A stretch of 64,000 bases of DNA from Xanthobacter autotrophicus (GTDB lineage: Bacteria; Pseudomonadota; Alphaproteobacteria; Rhizobiales; Xanthobacteraceae). Below, piece after piece: positions 44,038 through 53,415 of this stretch. The stretch's first letter is position 1. Every line of letters starts with the position of its first letter. The stretch is taken from the NCBI RefSeq assembly GCF_005871085.1, contig NZ_VAUP01000010.1, positions 1-64,000 on the forward strand. Direction: 5' to 3'. The translations under genes and the position numbers were made by a program. The notes under the pieces are model-generated. The model had not been told where the DNA came from. It searched no databases and worked only from the letters and a program-made list of their open reading frames with translations.

Positions 44038-45038
44038 TCGCCGTCCACCTTCAGGTGTCGCAGCAGGGCGAGGAAGAAGGGCGCGCCGATGAGGGCGGTG
44101 ACCACCCCGAGCTTCAGCTCCGGCCGGGTCGGGATGAGCCTCACCGCGATGTCAGCCCCCAGCGTCAGCGCCGCGCCGGCCAGCCCGCTCGCCAGCAGCA
44201 GGCGCCCGGGCCGATGGCCCACGAAGGGTCGCATGAGGTGCGGCACCACGAGGCCCACGAAGCCGATGGCGCCTGCCACCGCTACACTCGCCCCCACAGC
44301 CATCGCCGTGCCGCCGATGACAAGGAGCCGCACCCGGCGCAGGGGAAAGCCGAGGCTCGCCGCCGCATCCTCGCCGAGGGTCAGCGCATCGAGGGCGCGG
44401 CCGGTGGTGAGCACCAGTGCCCAGCCCACCGCCATGAAGGGTAGGGCCAGCGCCACATGGGCGAGGCTGCGATCCGATAGGGAGCCCATGAGCCAGAACA
44501 CCACCTCCAGCGCCGCATAGGGACTGGGGGCGAGGTTCAATGCCAGCGCGGTGAGGGCGCCGGACAGGCTGCTCAGCGCCACGCCGGCGAGGATGAGCGT
44601 GGCGGTGCCGGCGCCGCGCCCGGCCAGTGTCAGCAGGAAGGCGGTCGACAGCCCCGCGCCGATTAGGCCGCCCAGCGGCAAAGCCAGGGCGAAGGCGGAG
44701 GAGAAGCCGAAATAGAAGGCCACCACCGCGCCCAGCGCCGCCGCGCCCGAGACGCCCACCACGCCGGGATCGGCCAGCGGGTTGCGCATGAGCCCTTGCA
44801 GCGCCGCGCCGGTGATGCCGAGGCTGAAGCCCACCGCCGCCCCCAGGATGGCGCGGGGCAGCCGCAGTTCGGCCAGCACGAGGGCGGGCAGGGTCTGCCG
44901 CCCGGCGGCGAGGTCGGCGATCGCCGCACCGAGGTCGAGGGGCGCATAGCCCACCGCCACGGAGGCGATGAGCAGCACAGCGACGCCGACGCAGAGGGTC
45001 GCGATCAGCGCTTTGTGGGACAAGGGAGAGGCGGTCAT
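44034..45038 (-). CDS. btuC: Cobalamin-type ABC permease (BtuC/FecCD family)
   Basis: 334 residues with about ten membrane helices. FecCD marks: LRLPRAILGAAVGFSLGITG, ALQGLMRNPLADPGVVGVSG, LMGSLSDRSLAHVAL and GFVGLVVPHLMRPFVGHRPG. ATG 45038 is chosen because it overlaps the stop of the binding-protein gene and begins a typical first helix; upstream sequence is not family-like. Confidence 0.85.
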   Translation of the reverse strand: MTASPLSHKALIATLCVGVAVLLIASVAVGYAPLDLGAAIADLAAGRQTLPALVLAELRLPRAILGAAVGFSLGITGAALQGLMRNPLADPGVVGVSGAAALGAVVAFYFGFSSAFALALPLGGLIGAGLSTAFLLTLAGRGAGTATLILAGVALSSLSGALTALALNLAPSPYAALEVVFWLMGSLSDRSLAHVALALPFMAVGWALVLTTGRALDALTLGEDAAASLGFPLRRVRLLVIGGTAMAVGASVAVAGAIGFVGLVVPHLMRPFVGHRPGRLLLASGLAGAALTLGADIAVRLIPTRPELKLGVVTALIGAPFFLALLRHLKVDGE

Positions 45039-45955
45039 CGGGCCGCCTCCCCCGTGGTGGGCAGGGCAGTCTGGATGCGGGAAGGGGCTGACGGGGGGCC
45101 GCCGGGCGGCGGGGCCGCCGTTTCTGTCGCGGCTTTCGCGACGGTGTCGGCCGCCGCCGCCAGCCGGGCCGCCGCTTCTGCCAGTTGCGGCCCCACGCAG
45201 GTCCACAGGCGGATGGGCAGGGACACGGACCGTCCCGAGCTGCGGAAGGCGGCGAGGGCGGGGTGGGTGAGCAGATCGTCGGCCAGCGAAGGCGGCGCGT
45301 CGGGCGCGGCGTTCACCACGAGAACGTCGGGCTGAGCCCAGACCACCTCCTCCAGCGCAAGCTGGCCGAGGCGGTCGGTGGCGAGCCGCGCCGCCAGATT
45401 GTCGAGGCCGGCCCGCGCCATCACTTCGCCGGGCAGGGAGCCGCGGCCGGCGGTGAAGCCGTTGGGCCGCAGCACGATGGCCGATGGCGGTTGCGCCGCC
45501 GGCGCGGGCAGGTGGGCGAATGCCGCCTCCATCTCGTCCACCAGCGCCGCGCCGCGCTCCGGCGTACCGAGGCGCGCGGCGACGAGCCGGATCTGGTCAT
45601 AGGCCTCATCCAGGGTCTGCGGCACGCCCAGTTCCAGAACCTCAAGGCCCAGCCGGCGCAGCAGAGCGGTGGTGGTGCGGGTGGTGTAGGCGCCGACGAT
45701 GACGAGATCGGGCGCCAGCGGCACGATTTCCTCCGCAAGGCCCCGGTTCACCGGAACCTGCCGCGCCAGCGCCGCCACGTTGGAGCTGCGGGGATCGCGG
45801 GCGAGAAAGGTGACGGATGCCACCTGTCCCGGGTCCGCAAGGCGCAGCACCAGCTCGTCCGCGCACAGGTTGAGCGAGGCGACGCGGGCGGGCTTGGCCT
45901 GCGTGGCCCCGGCGCAGAACAGAAGGGCGACCAGCGCCACCGCCAGCTGTTTCAT
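45035..45955 (-). CDS. btuF: Periplasmic cobalamin-type binding protein (BtuF-like)
   Basis: 306 residues, signal peptide (LAVALVALLFCAGATQA), then ARVASLNLCADELVLRLADP, the BtuF/FhuD class III binding fold, with LAPDLVIVGAYTTRTTTALL and PNGFTAGRGSLPGEVMARAG. The C-terminal 35 residues are Pro/Ala-rich and may be a linker. It hands the corrinoid from the receptor to the BtuCD transporter. 7 bases from btuB. Confidence 0.85.
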   Translation of the reverse strand: MKQLAVALVALLFCAGATQAKPARVASLNLCADELVLRLADPGQVASVTFLARDPRSSNVAALARQVPVNRGLAEEIVPLAPDLVIVGAYTTRTTTALLRRLGLEVLELGVPQTLDEAYDQIRLVAARLGTPERGAALVDEMEAAFAHLPAPAAQPPSAIVLRPNGFTAGRGSLPGEVMARAGLDNLAARLATDRLGQLALEEVVWAQPDVLVVNAAPDAPPSLADDLLTHPALAAFRSSGRSVSLPIRLWTCVGPQLAEAAARLAAAADTVAKAATETAAPPPGGPPSAPSRIQTALPTTGEAAR

Positions 45956-45962
45956 GCCGTCC

Positions 45963-47993
45963 TCAATAGGTGAGCCGCAGTCCGCCATAGGCGCCGAAGC
46001 CCGGAGCGAGGAAGCCGTTGGGGTTCTCGTAGGTCTGGTCGAACAGGTTGTTGATGCGCGCGAACACCGTGGCATTGGTGTTGAGCTTGTAGTTGGCGGC
46101 GACATTGACCACCGTATAGCCCGGCTGGTCGATGTAGTTCGAGGTGAGCCGCACGATATCCCACCATGACGAGGCATAGACGAGGCTCGCCGAGAGGTCG
46201 AGTTCGTCCGTGGGCCGCCAGCCCAGCGTCAGGCTCACCTTGTTGTTTGGGCGGCGCAGCGGGGTGCAGGAGGTGGCGTCGATGGGCGCGCAGGCGGCGC
46301 CAAACGGCTGGCCCACCGGCATGTTGCCCACCACGTAAGTATAAGTGTAGTCGACCCGCACGTCGATGCGGTCGGTCACCGCCACAGCGACGAAGGTCTC
46401 CGCGCCCTGGGTGGTGGCGCTCGAGATGTTGACGTTCTGGTACGTCGCCGGATCGTAGCTGATGAGGTTGGTGATATCATTGTGGAAGTAGGTGGCGCCG
46501 AAGGTCACGCGCCCGCCCCACAGCTCCTGCTCGAAGCCGGCATCGTAGCCGGTGCTCTCCTCGGGCTTCAGGTCCGCGTTGCCATAATAGGGCGCATAGA
46601 GCTGGTAGAGCGAGGGCGCCTTGAAGCCGGTGCCGTAGCTTGCCTTCAGCTTGGTCCCCGTCTCCGGGAACAGGATGGCCGGGGCGAGGCGGAAGGTGGT
46701 GTGGTCGCCGAAGGTGTCGTCATCGTCGTAGCGGATGTTGGCCACGCCGAAGAAGCGCTCGCCGATGGAGCCTTGGAATTCGCCATAGACGCCGGTGTCG
46801 CCGGTGGAGGCGTCCACCTCGCTGTAGGCGGTCTCGGAGGTCATCGCCTCGTTGCGCCGCTCGAGGCCCATGAGCAGGTTCTGGCCGGGCGCGAGGGCAA
46901 GGTTCGAGTGCAGGTAATAGATCTGCCGGTCGCCCTCATATTGCCCGTTCACCGCGGGGTTGGGACCATAGGTGGGGTTCGACGTGGTCATGGCGCTGAC
47001 GCCGAAGGTGGTGACGAGGCGATCGTCGAACGCGTTCCACACCCCCTCGCCCTTGGTGAAGAACATGCTGGCAAGGCTGGTGGAGGTCTGCGCCGCCGGG
47101 ATGCCCTCGTAGGTGGGCGGCGGATAGGTATCCGGCGTGAAGGCGAGGCGGCTGTCGATGTAGCGGGCGATGAAATTGACCGCGAGCGCCTCCGTCGCCT
47201 GGTAGTCGAGGCGGGTGGAATAGGTCCAGTTGTCGTAGGCGTTGCCATTGATGGGGTAGCCGAACGGCACCAGATTTTGCGGCGTCACCGGGATGTCGGT
47301 GGACGCGAAATGGGTGACGTTGAAGGAATAGGCGAGCTTCTCCGTGGACCCCGAGAGCGCCGCCGCCTGGTTGAAGGTGCCGAGCGCACCACCCTCCACA
47401 TAGCCCATGACCTTGGCCGGCCCGTCGCCCTTCTTGGTGGTGACCGAGATGACGCCGCCGATGGCATCGGAGCCGTAGAGGCCGCTCTGGGGGCCGCGCA
47501 GCACCTCCACGCGGGCCAGGTCGGTGGCCAGCAACTGGCCGAAATCAAAGGCGCCATTGGGCGTGGAGGGATTGCCGGCCTCTATGCCGTCGATCAGCAC
47601 CTTCACATGGTTGGAATTGGTGCCCCGGATGAACACCGAGGTCTGCCCGCCCGGCCCGCCGGTTTGCACCACGTTGAGCCCGGGCAGGGACTGGAGCACG
47701 TCGGGCAGGGTGCGCTGCTGGCGGCGCTCGATATCCTCGGCGGTGACGATGCTGACCGAGCTTGCGACCTCCTTCTCCGGGGTCGGAATGCCGGTGGCGC
47801 TGACCACCAGCTCCGGCAGGTCGACGGCGTTCTGGTCGTCGGTGGACTGGGCCAGGGCGGGAGCGCCCGCGCCGGCGAGCAGCAAAAGCGCGGGAGCGAG
47901 GCGAGCGGCGGCGCGGCGCAGCTTGGCGCGGCGCAAAGGGATGCGAACGGCGCGCGTGGCGCCGGCAATCGGGAACGGGAAGGCGGCAGGCAT
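45963..47993 (-). CDS. btuB: TonB-dependent cobalamin receptor BtuB
   Basis: 676 residues. A signal peptide ends PALAQ; the TonB box is in LPELVVSATG, the plug includes LPDVLQSLPGLNVVQTGGPG, TSVFIRGTNSNHVKVLIDG and LRGPQSGLYGSDAIGGVISV, and the barrel ends LFDQTYENPNGFLAPGFGAY followed by GGLRLTY. The plug pattern (RGTNSNHVKVLIDG) is BtuB-like. First gene after a cobalamin riboswitch, supporting B12 as substrate. ATG 47993 fits the long signal; an in-frame start at 48059 would add 22 residues. Confidence 0.9.
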   Translation of the reverse strand: MPAAFPFPIAGATRAVRIPLRRAKLRRAAARLAPALLLLAGAGAPALAQSTDDQNAVDLPELVVSATGIPTPEKEVASSVSIVTAEDIERRQQRTLPDVLQSLPGLNVVQTGGPGGQTSVFIRGTNSNHVKVLIDGIEAGNPSTPNGAFDFGQLLATDLARVEVLRGPQSGLYGSDAIGGVISVTTKKGDGPAKVMGYVEGGALGTFNQAAALSGSTEKLAYSFNVTHFASTDIPVTPQNLVPFGYPINGNAYDNWTYSTRLDYQATEALAVNFIARYIDSRLAFTPDTYPPPTYEGIPAAQTSTSLASMFFTKGEGVWNAFDDRLVTTFGVSAMTTSNPTYGPNPAVNGQYEGDRQIYYLHSNLALAPGQNLLMGLERRNEAMTSETAYSEVDASTGDTGVYGEFQGSIGERFFGVANIRYDDDDTFGDHTTFRLAPAILFPETGTKLKASYGTGFKAPSLYQLYAPYYGNADLKPEESTGYDAGFEQELWGGRVTFGATYFHNDITNLISYDPATYQNVNISSATTQGAETFVAVAVTDRIDVRVDYTYTYVVGNMPVGQPFGAACAPIDATSCTPLRRPNNKVSLTLGWRPTDELDLSASLVYASSWWDIVRLTSNYIDQPGYTVVNVAANYKLNTNATVFARINNLFDQTYENPNGFLAPGFGAYGGLRLTY

Positions 47994-48114
47994 AAGGCCT
48001 CGGCGGGACGAGTGGTCCGTCACCGCGAACGAGGCATCCTCGCGGCCGCAAGGCCTCAAGGATCAACCACCATCAGGACACCCCGCCCAATGTGCTCGCG
48101 CGTGACCACGGCTG

Positions 48115-48285
48115 ACGGCAGGTCTCCTGGCTCACGGGTCATTGTCCTTTCTGCCGCCTTCCCAGACCGTGAGGCCCAGTGGCTGATGGCAGAGGACTCG
48201 CCGCTTACAGTTGCGGGGGCAGCCGCGGCATCGCCGGTTGCCCGACTCACCGCGTTCCCTTTTGATCCCTTGCGGGAACCGTCAC
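48115..48285 (-). ncRNA. Cobalamin riboswitch upstream of btuB
   Basis: On the minus strand: GGGATCAAAAGGGAACGCGG, GGCTGCCCCCGCAACTGTAA, GCGGCGAGT, GCCACTGG, GGGAAGGCGGC and GAGCCAGGAGACCTGCCGTC, all in the canonical order of AdoCbl riboswitches. It ends about 120 bases before the btuB start and should control the whole btuBFCD operon. Confidence 0.94.
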
Positions 48286-48489
48286 CGCAAACGCTAGCGT
48301 GCGCGCTCCGGAGGCGTCAACCGGTAACTTGGGCTTAAGGCGCGTCGTCCGGGACGGCCGGGCGCCCACAATGCGGTTCTCAAGGCCCGCGATCATCGGC
48401 TAAATCAGCACCTTGTTGAATTGCGAGCGCGATTCATCGGACATATGACGCCCCTCTGCCGGGCTCGCGCTCCAGCGTCAGGAACAGGA

Positions 48490-49869
48490 ATGGGCACGGC
48501 TTCTCCCAGCGGCTCGGATCTCGATGAAGCCAAGGCTTTCCTTGCGCGCCATCCGGATCTGAAGGCCATCGACATCATCCTGACCGACTACCACGGCATC
48601 GGCCGCGGCAAGACCATCCGGCGCCATGAGCTGGAGGCGCTCTACAGCACCGGCCGGGGCATGCCCGCTTCTTTGTTCGGGCAGGATGTGGCCGGCGACG
48701 ACGTGGAGGAGAGCGGCCTCATCCTCACCGATGGCGGCGGCGACCAGGTCTGCTGGCCCATCCCCGGCACCCTCGGCCTCATGCCCGCCACCGGGCGGGG
48801 CCAGGTGCTGGTGAGCATGTACGGCGCCGACGGCACGCCCCTCGCCGTCGAGCCGCGCCACGCCCTGGGCCGGCAGGTGGCCCGCGCCCGCGCCGCCGGC
48901 TTTGAGCCCATGGGGGCGCTGGAGCTGGAATTCTATCTGGTGGACCGTGAGAGGGATGCCGGCGGGCGATACCAGCCGGCGCGCTATGCCCTCACCGGGC
49001 GGCGGTCGCTTGCCACCAACACCATGTCGGTGGACGAGCTGGACGAGATGTCGCCCCTGTTCGACGCCATCTATGCCGGCGCGGCGGAGCTGGGCGTGCC
49101 GCTGGAATCGCTCATCTCCGAATATGCGCCGGGCCAGTATGAGCTGACCATCCGCTATCGCGACCTCACGCGGGCGGCCGACGACGTGATCATCGCCAAG
49201 CGGCTCATCCGCGCCACCGCGCGCCGCTTCGGAATGGAAGCCTGCTTCATGGCCAAGCCCTTCGGCGATCGCTCCGGCTCGGGCATGCACCTGCATCTGT
49301 CGCTGGCCGGGGAGGGCGGCGCCAACCTGTTCGCCGACCTGCCCTCGGGCGAGCTGAGCCCGCTCATGCTCCACGCCATCGGCGGCATCCGCGCCACCAT
49401 CGCCGATACCATGCTGGTGCTGGCGCCGTTCCTGAATTCCTGGCGGCGCTTTGCCTCCGTGGTCTATTCCCCGGTCTCGGACACCTGGGGCGTGGAGAAC
49501 CGCACGGTGGCGGTGCGCGTGCCCTCGGGTAGCGCCAAGGGCCGGCATTTCGAGCACCGGGTGGCGGGGGTGGATGCGAACCCCTATCTGGTGGCGGCGG
49601 TGACGCTGGCCGGCGCGCTCGACGGCATCGCCCAGCGGCGCGATCCCGGCCCGCCGGCGGTGGGCAATTCCTATGCGGGCGCGCGGGCGGCCCATCTGCC
49701 GCGCAGCTGGCTGGACGCCATCGACTGCTTCGCGCAATCGGCCTTCGCGAAAGAGGCTCTGGGGACGGACCTGCACCACAGCTTCGCCGCCATCAAGCGC
49801 GCGGAGTGGCTGCGCCTCGCGCTGGACGTGTCCGACGCCGAGTGGGAGCTTTACGGCTTCACGGTTTGA
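48490..49869 (+). CDS. Glutamine synthetase-like enzyme (gamma-glutamylpolyamine synthetase type)
   Basis: 459 residues. Catalytic marks of the GS family: ALELEFYLVDRE (metal Glu), EYAPGQYELT, SGMHLHLSL (about 262, ATP/metal His), and ENRTVAVRVPSG (Arg). The N-terminal beta-grasp domain has IDIILTDYHGIGRGKTI. It resembles PuuA-type enzymes that glutamylate amines rather than GlnA, since the conserved adenylylation Tyr region is absent. The partner amidotransferase convergent to it fits a gamma-glutamyl amine pathway. ATG 48490 is chosen over 48421, whose extra residues are not family-like. Confidence 0.83.
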   Translation: MGTASPSGSDLDEAKAFLARHPDLKAIDIILTDYHGIGRGKTIRRHELEALYSTGRGMPASLFGQDVAGDDVEESGLILTDGGGDQVCWPIPGTLGLMPATGRGQVLVSMYGADGTPLAVEPRHALGRQVARARAAGFEPMGALELEFYLVDRERDAGGRYQPARYALTGRRSLATNTMSVDELDEMSPLFDAIYAGAAELGVPLESLISEYAPGQYELTIRYRDLTRAADDVIIAKRLIRATARRFGMEACFMAKPFGDRSGSGMHLHLSLAGEGGANLFADLPSGELSPLMLHAIGGIRATIADTMLVLAPFLNSWRRFASVVYSPVSDTWGVENRTVAVRVPSGSAKGRHFEHRVAGVDANPYLVAAVTLAGALDGIAQRRDPGPPAVGNSYAGARAAHLPRSWLDAIDCFAQSAFAKEALGTDLHHSFAAIKRAEWLRLALDVSDAEWELYGFTV

Positions 49870-50582
49870 GCGGCAGGCTCCACCTCAGCCGCAGCCTTGC
49901 CCGGCTGCCCGCGCCGCAGGAAGGCGTCGATCATGTCGGCGATGGCCGGGGTGGAGGTCTCGCCCTCAAGGCTTTCGGCGGCCTTCGCGGCGAGCTCCTC
50001 AGGCAGCGCCTTGCCGCGTGCCTTCAGAAGATCGGCGCCGAAGGCCGGGGTGAATTCCGGATGGGGCTGGAACGACAGCGCCTTGTCGCCATAGGCCAGC
50101 GCCGCGAACCGGCAGAAGGGCGAGGTGGCGATGACTTCGGCATCGGCCGGCTTCTCCACCACCTGGTCCTGGTGCCATGCCACGAGGCGCGCGTCGTCCA
50201 GCAGGCCTTCCACCGCATAGCGCTCGACGCCCACGGACCAGCCGCCGGCGAATTTCTCCACCTTGCCGCCCAGCGCCTGCGCCAAAATCTGGTGGCCGAA
50301 GCAGATGCCCACTAGAGGCACGCCGGCCGCATAGGCGCGGCGCAGGAAGTCTTCCAGAGGCGCGATCCACGGATGGGGCTCATAGACGCCGAAGCGCGAG
50401 CCGGTGATCAGCCAGCCCTCGGCATCGTTCACGCTGTCGGGAAAGACGCCGTCGAGCACCGGATAGGTGACGAATTCGAACCCCCGCCCGGCGAGCAGGC
50501 GCCGGAACATGGCGTCATAGTCGCCGTGCTGCTCGTGCAGATCCTCCGGCGCGCGCCCGGTTTGCAGGATGCCGATCTTCAT
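49851..50582 (-). CDS. Class I glutamine amidotransferase-like protein
   Basis: 243 residues. Catalytic Cys in the nucleophile elbow LVGICFGHQILAQALGG (about residue 93) and catalytic His/Glu in ALSFQPHPEFTP. This is a type 1 GATase domain on its own, as in GuaA-like or gamma-glutamyl hydrolase-like proteins (PuuD function would suit the neighbour). The C-terminus is Ala/Glu-rich. Its 3' end overlaps the end of the GS-like gene by 19 bases in convergent orientation. Confidence 0.85.
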   Translation of the reverse strand: MKIGILQTGRAPEDLHEQHGDYDAMFRRLLAGRGFEFVTYPVLDGVFPDSVNDAEGWLITGSRFGVYEPHPWIAPLEDFLRRAYAAGVPLVGICFGHQILAQALGGKVEKFAGGWSVGVERYAVEGLLDDARLVAWHQDQVVEKPADAEVIATSPFCRFAALAYGDKALSFQPHPEFTPAFGADLLKARGKALPEELAAKAAESLEGETSTPAIADMIDAFLRRGQPGKAAAEVEPAAQTVKP

Positions 50583-50976
50583 GCCGCGGTCCTCAGCTTG
50601 CGCTATTCCCTATCTAGATGGGCATGGAAACGCGCAAGGACCATGCGACAAAAGAAATGTCCGGGGCAACCCGCCCCGGCGGCGTCTCCGTTTGAAGATG
50701 TGCGGCTTTGACCGGGCGCGCTGCGGAACCCTCTCCCGCACTGAAGCCGGATGTTTCCGGCTTCAGCTCTGGGGAGCCGAACTCGGCAAGAGCCGAGTTC
50801 GGGCGGGGGAGGGCAGGGAGGGGGCGGGATATCTCCGCCTTCCCGCCAGTTGGTGTTCTGCCCCGGTGCCGTGCCCCCTCCCCAGCCCTCCCCCGCAAGC
50901 GGGAGAGGGGGCGGGCCTGCGTCGGGATGAGAGCAGGGCGCGCTTCTTTCAAACTGCGACCCAGCCCCGGCGCGGT
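50583..50976. repeat. Intergenic region with double-hairpin repeat
   Basis: No gene. At 50743-50764 GAAGCCGGA / TCCGGCTTC and at 50777-50802 CCGAACTCGGC / GCCGAGTTCGG (loop AAGA) form two hairpins in tandem. A similar double-hairpin unit is found inside the repeat at 54370-54427. A further CCCCCTCCCC/GGGGAGGG-rich dyad is present near 50875-50912. Probably a dispersed palindromic repeat family of this genome. Confidence 0.55.
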
Positions 50977-51678
50977 TCACAGGCCGAGATAGGCGGTGCG
51001 GACCTTGGGGTCGTCGAGCAGGGCGGCGCCGGTGCCTTCCATCACCACCCGGCCGGTCTCCAGCACATAGCCGCGGTCGGCGATGGCCAGCGCCGCCGAG
51101 GCGTTCTGCTCCACCAGCAGCACGGTGATGCCCTCCGCCCGCAGCGCGCGCACGGCGGCGAGGATCTGGTCCACCAGCAGCGGGGCAAGTCCGAGCGAGG
51201 GCTCGTCCAGCAGCAGCAGCTTGGGGGCGGCCATCAGCGCGCGGCCGATGGCCAGCATCTGCTGCTGGCCGCCGGACAGGCTCATGGCCGCGATCCTGCG
51301 CTTTTCCGCCAGCACCGGGAACAGGGCGAAGACGTGATCGAGACGCGCCCGCATGCCCGCATCCTGCCGGCGGTAGGCGCCGAGCCGCAGATTGTCCTCC
51401 ACGCTCAGCGGCCCGAACACCTGCCGGCCCTCCGGCGACTGGGAGATGCCGCGCACCACCCGCTGGTGGGGCTCCAGCCGCTCGATGGCCTCGCCCTCGA
51501 ACACGATTCGGCCCGAGCGCGCCGGCTGCACGCCGGAGAGGGTGCGCAGCAAGGTGGTCTTGCCGGCGCCGTTGGAGCCCACCAGGGCGACGATCTCGCC
51601 GGCCTTCACCTCAAGCCACACCTCGTGCAGCACGTTGATGCGGCCATAGGCGGAGGTGATGGCTTCAACCGTGAGCAC
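50977..51678 (-). CDS. livF: Branched-chain-type ABC ATPase, LivF family (aromatic acid cluster)
   Basis: 233 residues. Walker A GSNGAGKTTLLRTLSG, signature LSGGQQQMLAIGRALM, Walker B KLLLLDEPSLGLAP, and the LivF-type VLLVEQNASAALAIADRGYV. Last gene of the minus-strand transporter operon; it overlaps livG by 14 bases. Location beside paaR suggests phenylacetate or a related aromatic acid as substrate. Confidence 0.88.
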   Translation of the reverse strand: MLTVEAITSAYGRINVLHEVWLEVKAGEIVALVGSNGAGKTTLLRTLSGVQPARSGRIVFEGEAIERLEPHQRVVRGISQSPEGRQVFGPLSVEDNLRLGAYRRQDAGMRARLDHVFALFPVLAEKRRIAAMSLSGGQQQMLAIGRALMAAPKLLLLDEPSLGLAPLLVDQILAAVRALRAEGITVLLVEQNASAALAIADRGYVLETGRVVMEGTGAALLDDPKVRTAYLGL

Positions 51679-52453
51679 GATCGGCCTCCCGCGCGCCGTG
51701 GTCGCCGAGATAGGCGGCGATGACCTGAGGGTTCTCGCGCACCGCGCGCGGCGCGCCTTCCGCGAGCGGGCGGCCCTGGGCCAGCACCAGCACCCGGTCG
51801 GAAATCTTCATCACCAGCTTCATGTCGTGTTCGATGAGGACCACGCCGACGCCGCCCTTGGCGATGTCGGCGATGAGATGGTCGATGGCTTCGGTCTCCA
51901 CCGCGTTGCAGCCGGCGGCGGGCTCGTCGAGGAGCAGCACCTTGGGGTTAGCCGCCAGCGCGCGGGCGATCTCCAGCCGCTTCAGCGCGCCATAGGGCAG
52001 GGCGCCGGCGGACGCATCCGCCAGATGGGCAAGGCCCACCCGGCCGAGCAGTCCGAGCGCGTGCTCCCGCGTCACCTTGTTCTGCCGCGCCACGGCCGGC
52101 AGGCCCAGCAGGTCGGCGAGGAAGGAGGTGCGCTCGGCGAGGTGGCAGCCCACCATCACGTTCTCCACCGCGGTCATGCGGAAGAACACCTGCAGGTTCT
52201 GGAAGGTGCGCGCCATGCCCCGGCGCACCAGAAGGTGCGGGGCAAGGCCGGTCATGTCCTCGCCGGCCAGCGTCACGTTCCCCCGCGAGGGGCGGTAGAT
52301 GCCGGTGACGAGGTTGAACAGGGTGGTTTTGCCCGCCCCGTTCGGCCCGATGATGGAGAACACCTGTCCGGCTTCCACGGAGAAGGACACGCCGTCCACC
52401 GCCCTCAGGCCGCCGAAGGAGATGCCCATGTCGCGGACTTCAAGGAGGCTCAT
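51665..52453 (-). CDS. livG: Branched-chain-type ABC ATPase, LivG family
   Basis: About 262 residues. Walker A GPNGAGKTTLFNLVTG, an LPYGALKRLEIARALA signature (variant of LSxGxQ, usual for LivG), Walker B KVLLLDEPAAGCNA (Cys-Asn where LivG proteins usually have Met/Leu-Asn) and GVVLIEHDMKLVMKISDRVL. Pairs with the LivF protein. ATG 52453 overlaps the livM stop by four bases. Confidence 0.88.
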   Translation of the reverse strand: MSLLEVRDMGISFGGLRAVDGVSFSVEAGQVFSIIGPNGAGKTTLFNLVTGIYRPSRGNVTLAGEDMTGLAPHLLVRRGMARTFQNLQVFFRMTAVENVMVGCHLAERTSFLADLLGLPAVARQNKVTREHALGLLGRVGLAHLADASAGALPYGALKRLEIARALAANPKVLLLDEPAAGCNAVETEAIDHLIADIAKGGVGVVLIEHDMKLVMKISDRVLVLAQGRPLAEGAPRAVRENPQVIAAYLGDHGAREADRAHG

Positions 52454-53415
52454 GGCAGGCGCTCCAGGAAATAGGCGCGGATGGACGGCACGATGCCCTG
52501 GGGCAGGAAGATCATGAACACCATGATGAGCAGGCCCAGCACCGCCTGCTCGTACTCCTGCAGCGCGGTGAGCATCTGGGGCAGCACCACCAGGAAGGCC
52601 GCGCCCACCACGGTGCCGAACACCGAGCCGAGGCCGCCGATGATCACCATGGCCACCAGCTCGATGGAATGGGAGAAGCGCGCCGCTTCCGGCGTGATCA
52701 GCCCGTTCATGGCAGCAAGCAGCCCGCCCGCCACCGCGCCGTAGACCGCCGCCACCACGAAAGCGGCGAGCTTCTTGGCGCCCACATCGATGCCGGTGCC
52801 GGCGGCGGCCACCTCGCTGTCGTGGAGCGCTCGCAGCGCCCGGCCGGTGGGGCTCGCCGCGATGTTGAGGGCCAGCAGGGCGCCGATCAGCAGCGCACCG
52901 GACGTGACCCAGTACCAGTTGAGCGCACCCGTCACCCGCCAGCCGAACAGGGAGAGGCGCGACACCGCCATGCCGTCCGGCCCGCCGGTGATCTCGGCCT
53001 CGCTGTGCAGCACCAGGGCCACGATGACGCCGAAGCCCAAGGTGGCGATGGCGAGGTAATAGCCCTTCAGCTTCAGGATGGGCCGGCCCACCCCATAGGC
53101 GATGGCGCCCGCCAGAACCGCGCCGAGCACGAGGCACAGCAGGGGATCGAGCCCCAGCCGCGCCGGCCCGATAGCCACCGCATAGGCACCGATGCCGACG
53201 AAGCCGGCGTGCCCGAGGCTCACTTGTCCCGCATAGCCCATGAGGATGGTGAGGCCGAGGGCGGCCAGCGCGAAGATCCACACCAATGCCGCCACCCGCA
53301 GGTGGAAGGAGGAGGGCGCCAGCACCGGCACCAACACCATCAGCGCGGCAAGCACAATGAGCGGGGTGAAGCGGGCCCGCAGCACGCGGGCGAGGGTTGC
53401 CGTCGCGGCCATCAC
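52450..53415 (-). CDS. livM: Branched-chain-type ABC permease, LivM family
   Basis: 321 residues. Typical LivM marks: LTILMGYAGQVSLGHAGFVG, LKLKGYYLAIATLGFG, the coupling loop SPTGRALRALHDSEVAAAGT, and a C-terminal MVFMIFLPQGIVPSIRAYF. Overlaps livH by four bases (ATGA). Confidence 0.9.
   Translation of the reverse strand: MMAATATLARVLRARFTPLIVLAALMVLVPVLAPSSFHLRVAALVWIFALAALGLTILMGYAGQVSLGHAGFVGIGAYAVAIGPARLGLDPLLCLVLGAVLAGAIAYGVGRPILKLKGYYLAIATLGFGVIVALVLHSEAEITGGPDGMAVSRLSLFGWRVTGALNWYWVTSGALLIGALLALNIAASPTGRALRALHDSEVAAAGTGIDVGAKKLAAFVVAAVYGAVAGGLLAAMNGLITPEAARFSHSIELVAMVIIGGLGSVFGTVVGAAFLVVLPQMLTALQEYEQAVLGLLIMVFMIFLPQGIVPSIRAYFLERLP

Noticed and set aside
50583-50976. Small coding frames antisense to each other in the gap before livF
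   Set aside because: They are created by GC-rich hairpin repeats and have no start signals or family resemblance.
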